Assembly (NCBI RefSeq): GCF_000252955.1
Contig: NC_014228.1
Span: 3,511,232 to 3,575,231 of the forward strand
Direction of reading: 5' to 3'
Length of the DNA: 64,000 bases
From: Xenorhabdus nematophila ATCC 19061
Lineage (GTDB): Bacteria; Pseudomonadota; Gammaproteobacteria; Enterobacterales; Enterobacteriaceae
Position numbers and translations under genes: made by a program. The notes beneath the pieces were generated by a model. The model made no database searches and was not told where the DNA came from. It saw nothing but the letters and a program-made list of their open reading frames with translations. This document shows positions 63,491 to 64,000 of the stretch, one piece after another (position 1 is the stretch's first letter; the number at the start of each line of letters is the position of its first letter).

Positions 63491-64000
63491 TCAAAATTGA
63501 TCTTTATAAGCTCTTAATCGCTGAAAAACAGAAGAAAGTGATATTGAATTAGGTTTGATACCGATATTTTTTTGTAAATCAATGTGGTGACAATTTAAGA
63601 AAACATTGATTTTTTTCTCTAATTGTAAAGTTGTCGGGACTGTTGCTTGATTGTTTTCACGCAACGTAATGATTTTTTGATAATAATCGTTAATTGCCTG
63701 ATTATTGGGTAATACTGTTTTTGCAAATGTCATATTTGCAGCAGTATATTCGTGTGCACAGCAGATTAGCGTGTTATCGGGCAGTGATGAGATTTTCCCG
63801 AGAGAAGAGAACATTTGTTCAGCCGTACCTTCAAATAATCTCCCGCATCCACCGGAAAATAGCGTATCCCCGCAAAATAGGTAAGGGGCCTGATAGAACG
63901 CAATGTGGCCGAGTGTATGACCAGGCAATGCTATTACCCGGAAAGAGAAAGGGGGAATTTCAACGGTATCATGTTCGTGGACAATATGGGTTGCACCTTT
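63491..64000 (-). CDS. gloB: Hydroxyacylglutathione hydrolase (glyoxalase II), 3' part
   Basis: The 170 C-terminal codons; the 5' part lies beyond the window. The metallo-beta-lactamase core is visible: LPGHTLGHIAFY, LFCGDTLFSGGCGRLFEGTA and ICCAHEYTAANMTFAKTV carry metal-binding His and Asp residues. The C-terminal glutathione-binding domain has NDYYQKIITLRENNQATVPT and ends LRAYKDQF. It hydrolyses S-lactoylglutathione to lactate and glutathione. The short ATG-started version seen inside the window is only an internal Met. Confidence 0.94.
   Translation of the reverse strand, partial: KGATHIVHEHDTVEIPPFSFRVIALPGHTLGHIAFYQAPYLFCGDTLFSGGCGRLFEGTAEQMFSSLGKISSLPDNTLICCAHEYTAANMTFAKTVLPNNQAINDYYQKIITLRENNQATVPTTLQLEKKINVFLNCHHIDLQKNIGIKPNSISLSSVFQRLRAYKDQF

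Overview
The window looks like chromosomal DNA of an insect-associated enterobacterium of the Xenorhabdus/Photorhabdus type (Morganellaceae). The right end is ordinary core genome: a polyamine ABC importer operon (potABCD), mltD and the 3' part of gloB, all on the minus strand. The rest is a large accessory block rich in insertion sequences. The genus is inferred from gene content and style; no marker gene was compared.

Positions ~529-35170 are the proximal part of an integrative conjugative element (ICE) of the SPI-7/PAPI-1/PFGI-1 family. It starts at a 53-nt copy of the 3' end of tRNA-Phe (att scar). It then carries a partition/replication module (parA, dnaB, a frameshifted parB, DUF2857- and STY4528-like genes, PFL_4669, topB, STY4534, ssb) and a GI-type conjugation module (pilL, TIGR03759, TIGR03765, traD, TIGR03747, RAQPRD, TIGR03758, 03745, 03750, 03746, 03749, 03752, 03751 and the VirB4-like ATPase). 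An IS5-family element lies in the last codons of the ATPase. Everything normally distal to it (TraU/TraG-type genes, relaxase, integrase) is absent, so the ICE is probably immobile.

The ICE carries two cargo zones. Between ssb and pilL lie an IS50-like element, an IS630 element, a membrane-anchored Mrr-like nuclease, an AbiF-like HEPN protein with a divergent small-RNA unit, and a structured intergenic element in front of an amber-interrupted Ner/Nlp-type regulator. Inside the conjugation operon lies a complete EcoRII-type restriction-modification cassette (dcm-like methylase, vsr, EcoRII-like endonuclease).

From 36050 to 50285 there is a contact-dependent-inhibition locus (cdiB, cdiA, immunity gene) and an invasin-like inverse autotransporter. 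cdiA is split by an IS21 element with a 5-bp target duplication, and removing the IS and one repeat restores one reading frame.

From 50500 to 57600 there is rearranged debris: an Rhs 3' end split by a 192-bp MITE-like element with a 10-bp duplication, an IS110 element inserted in the terminal repeat of an IS982 element, an IS630 remnant, and a retron whose reverse transcriptase is cut off by that remnant while its msr-msd-like RNA region remains. A probable phosphorothioate-dependent HNH endonuclease follows, and then the core genome.

Most of the cargo is anti-phage defence or interbacterial competition. Several loci show nonsense codons, frameshifts or IS damage, as in a decaying island.
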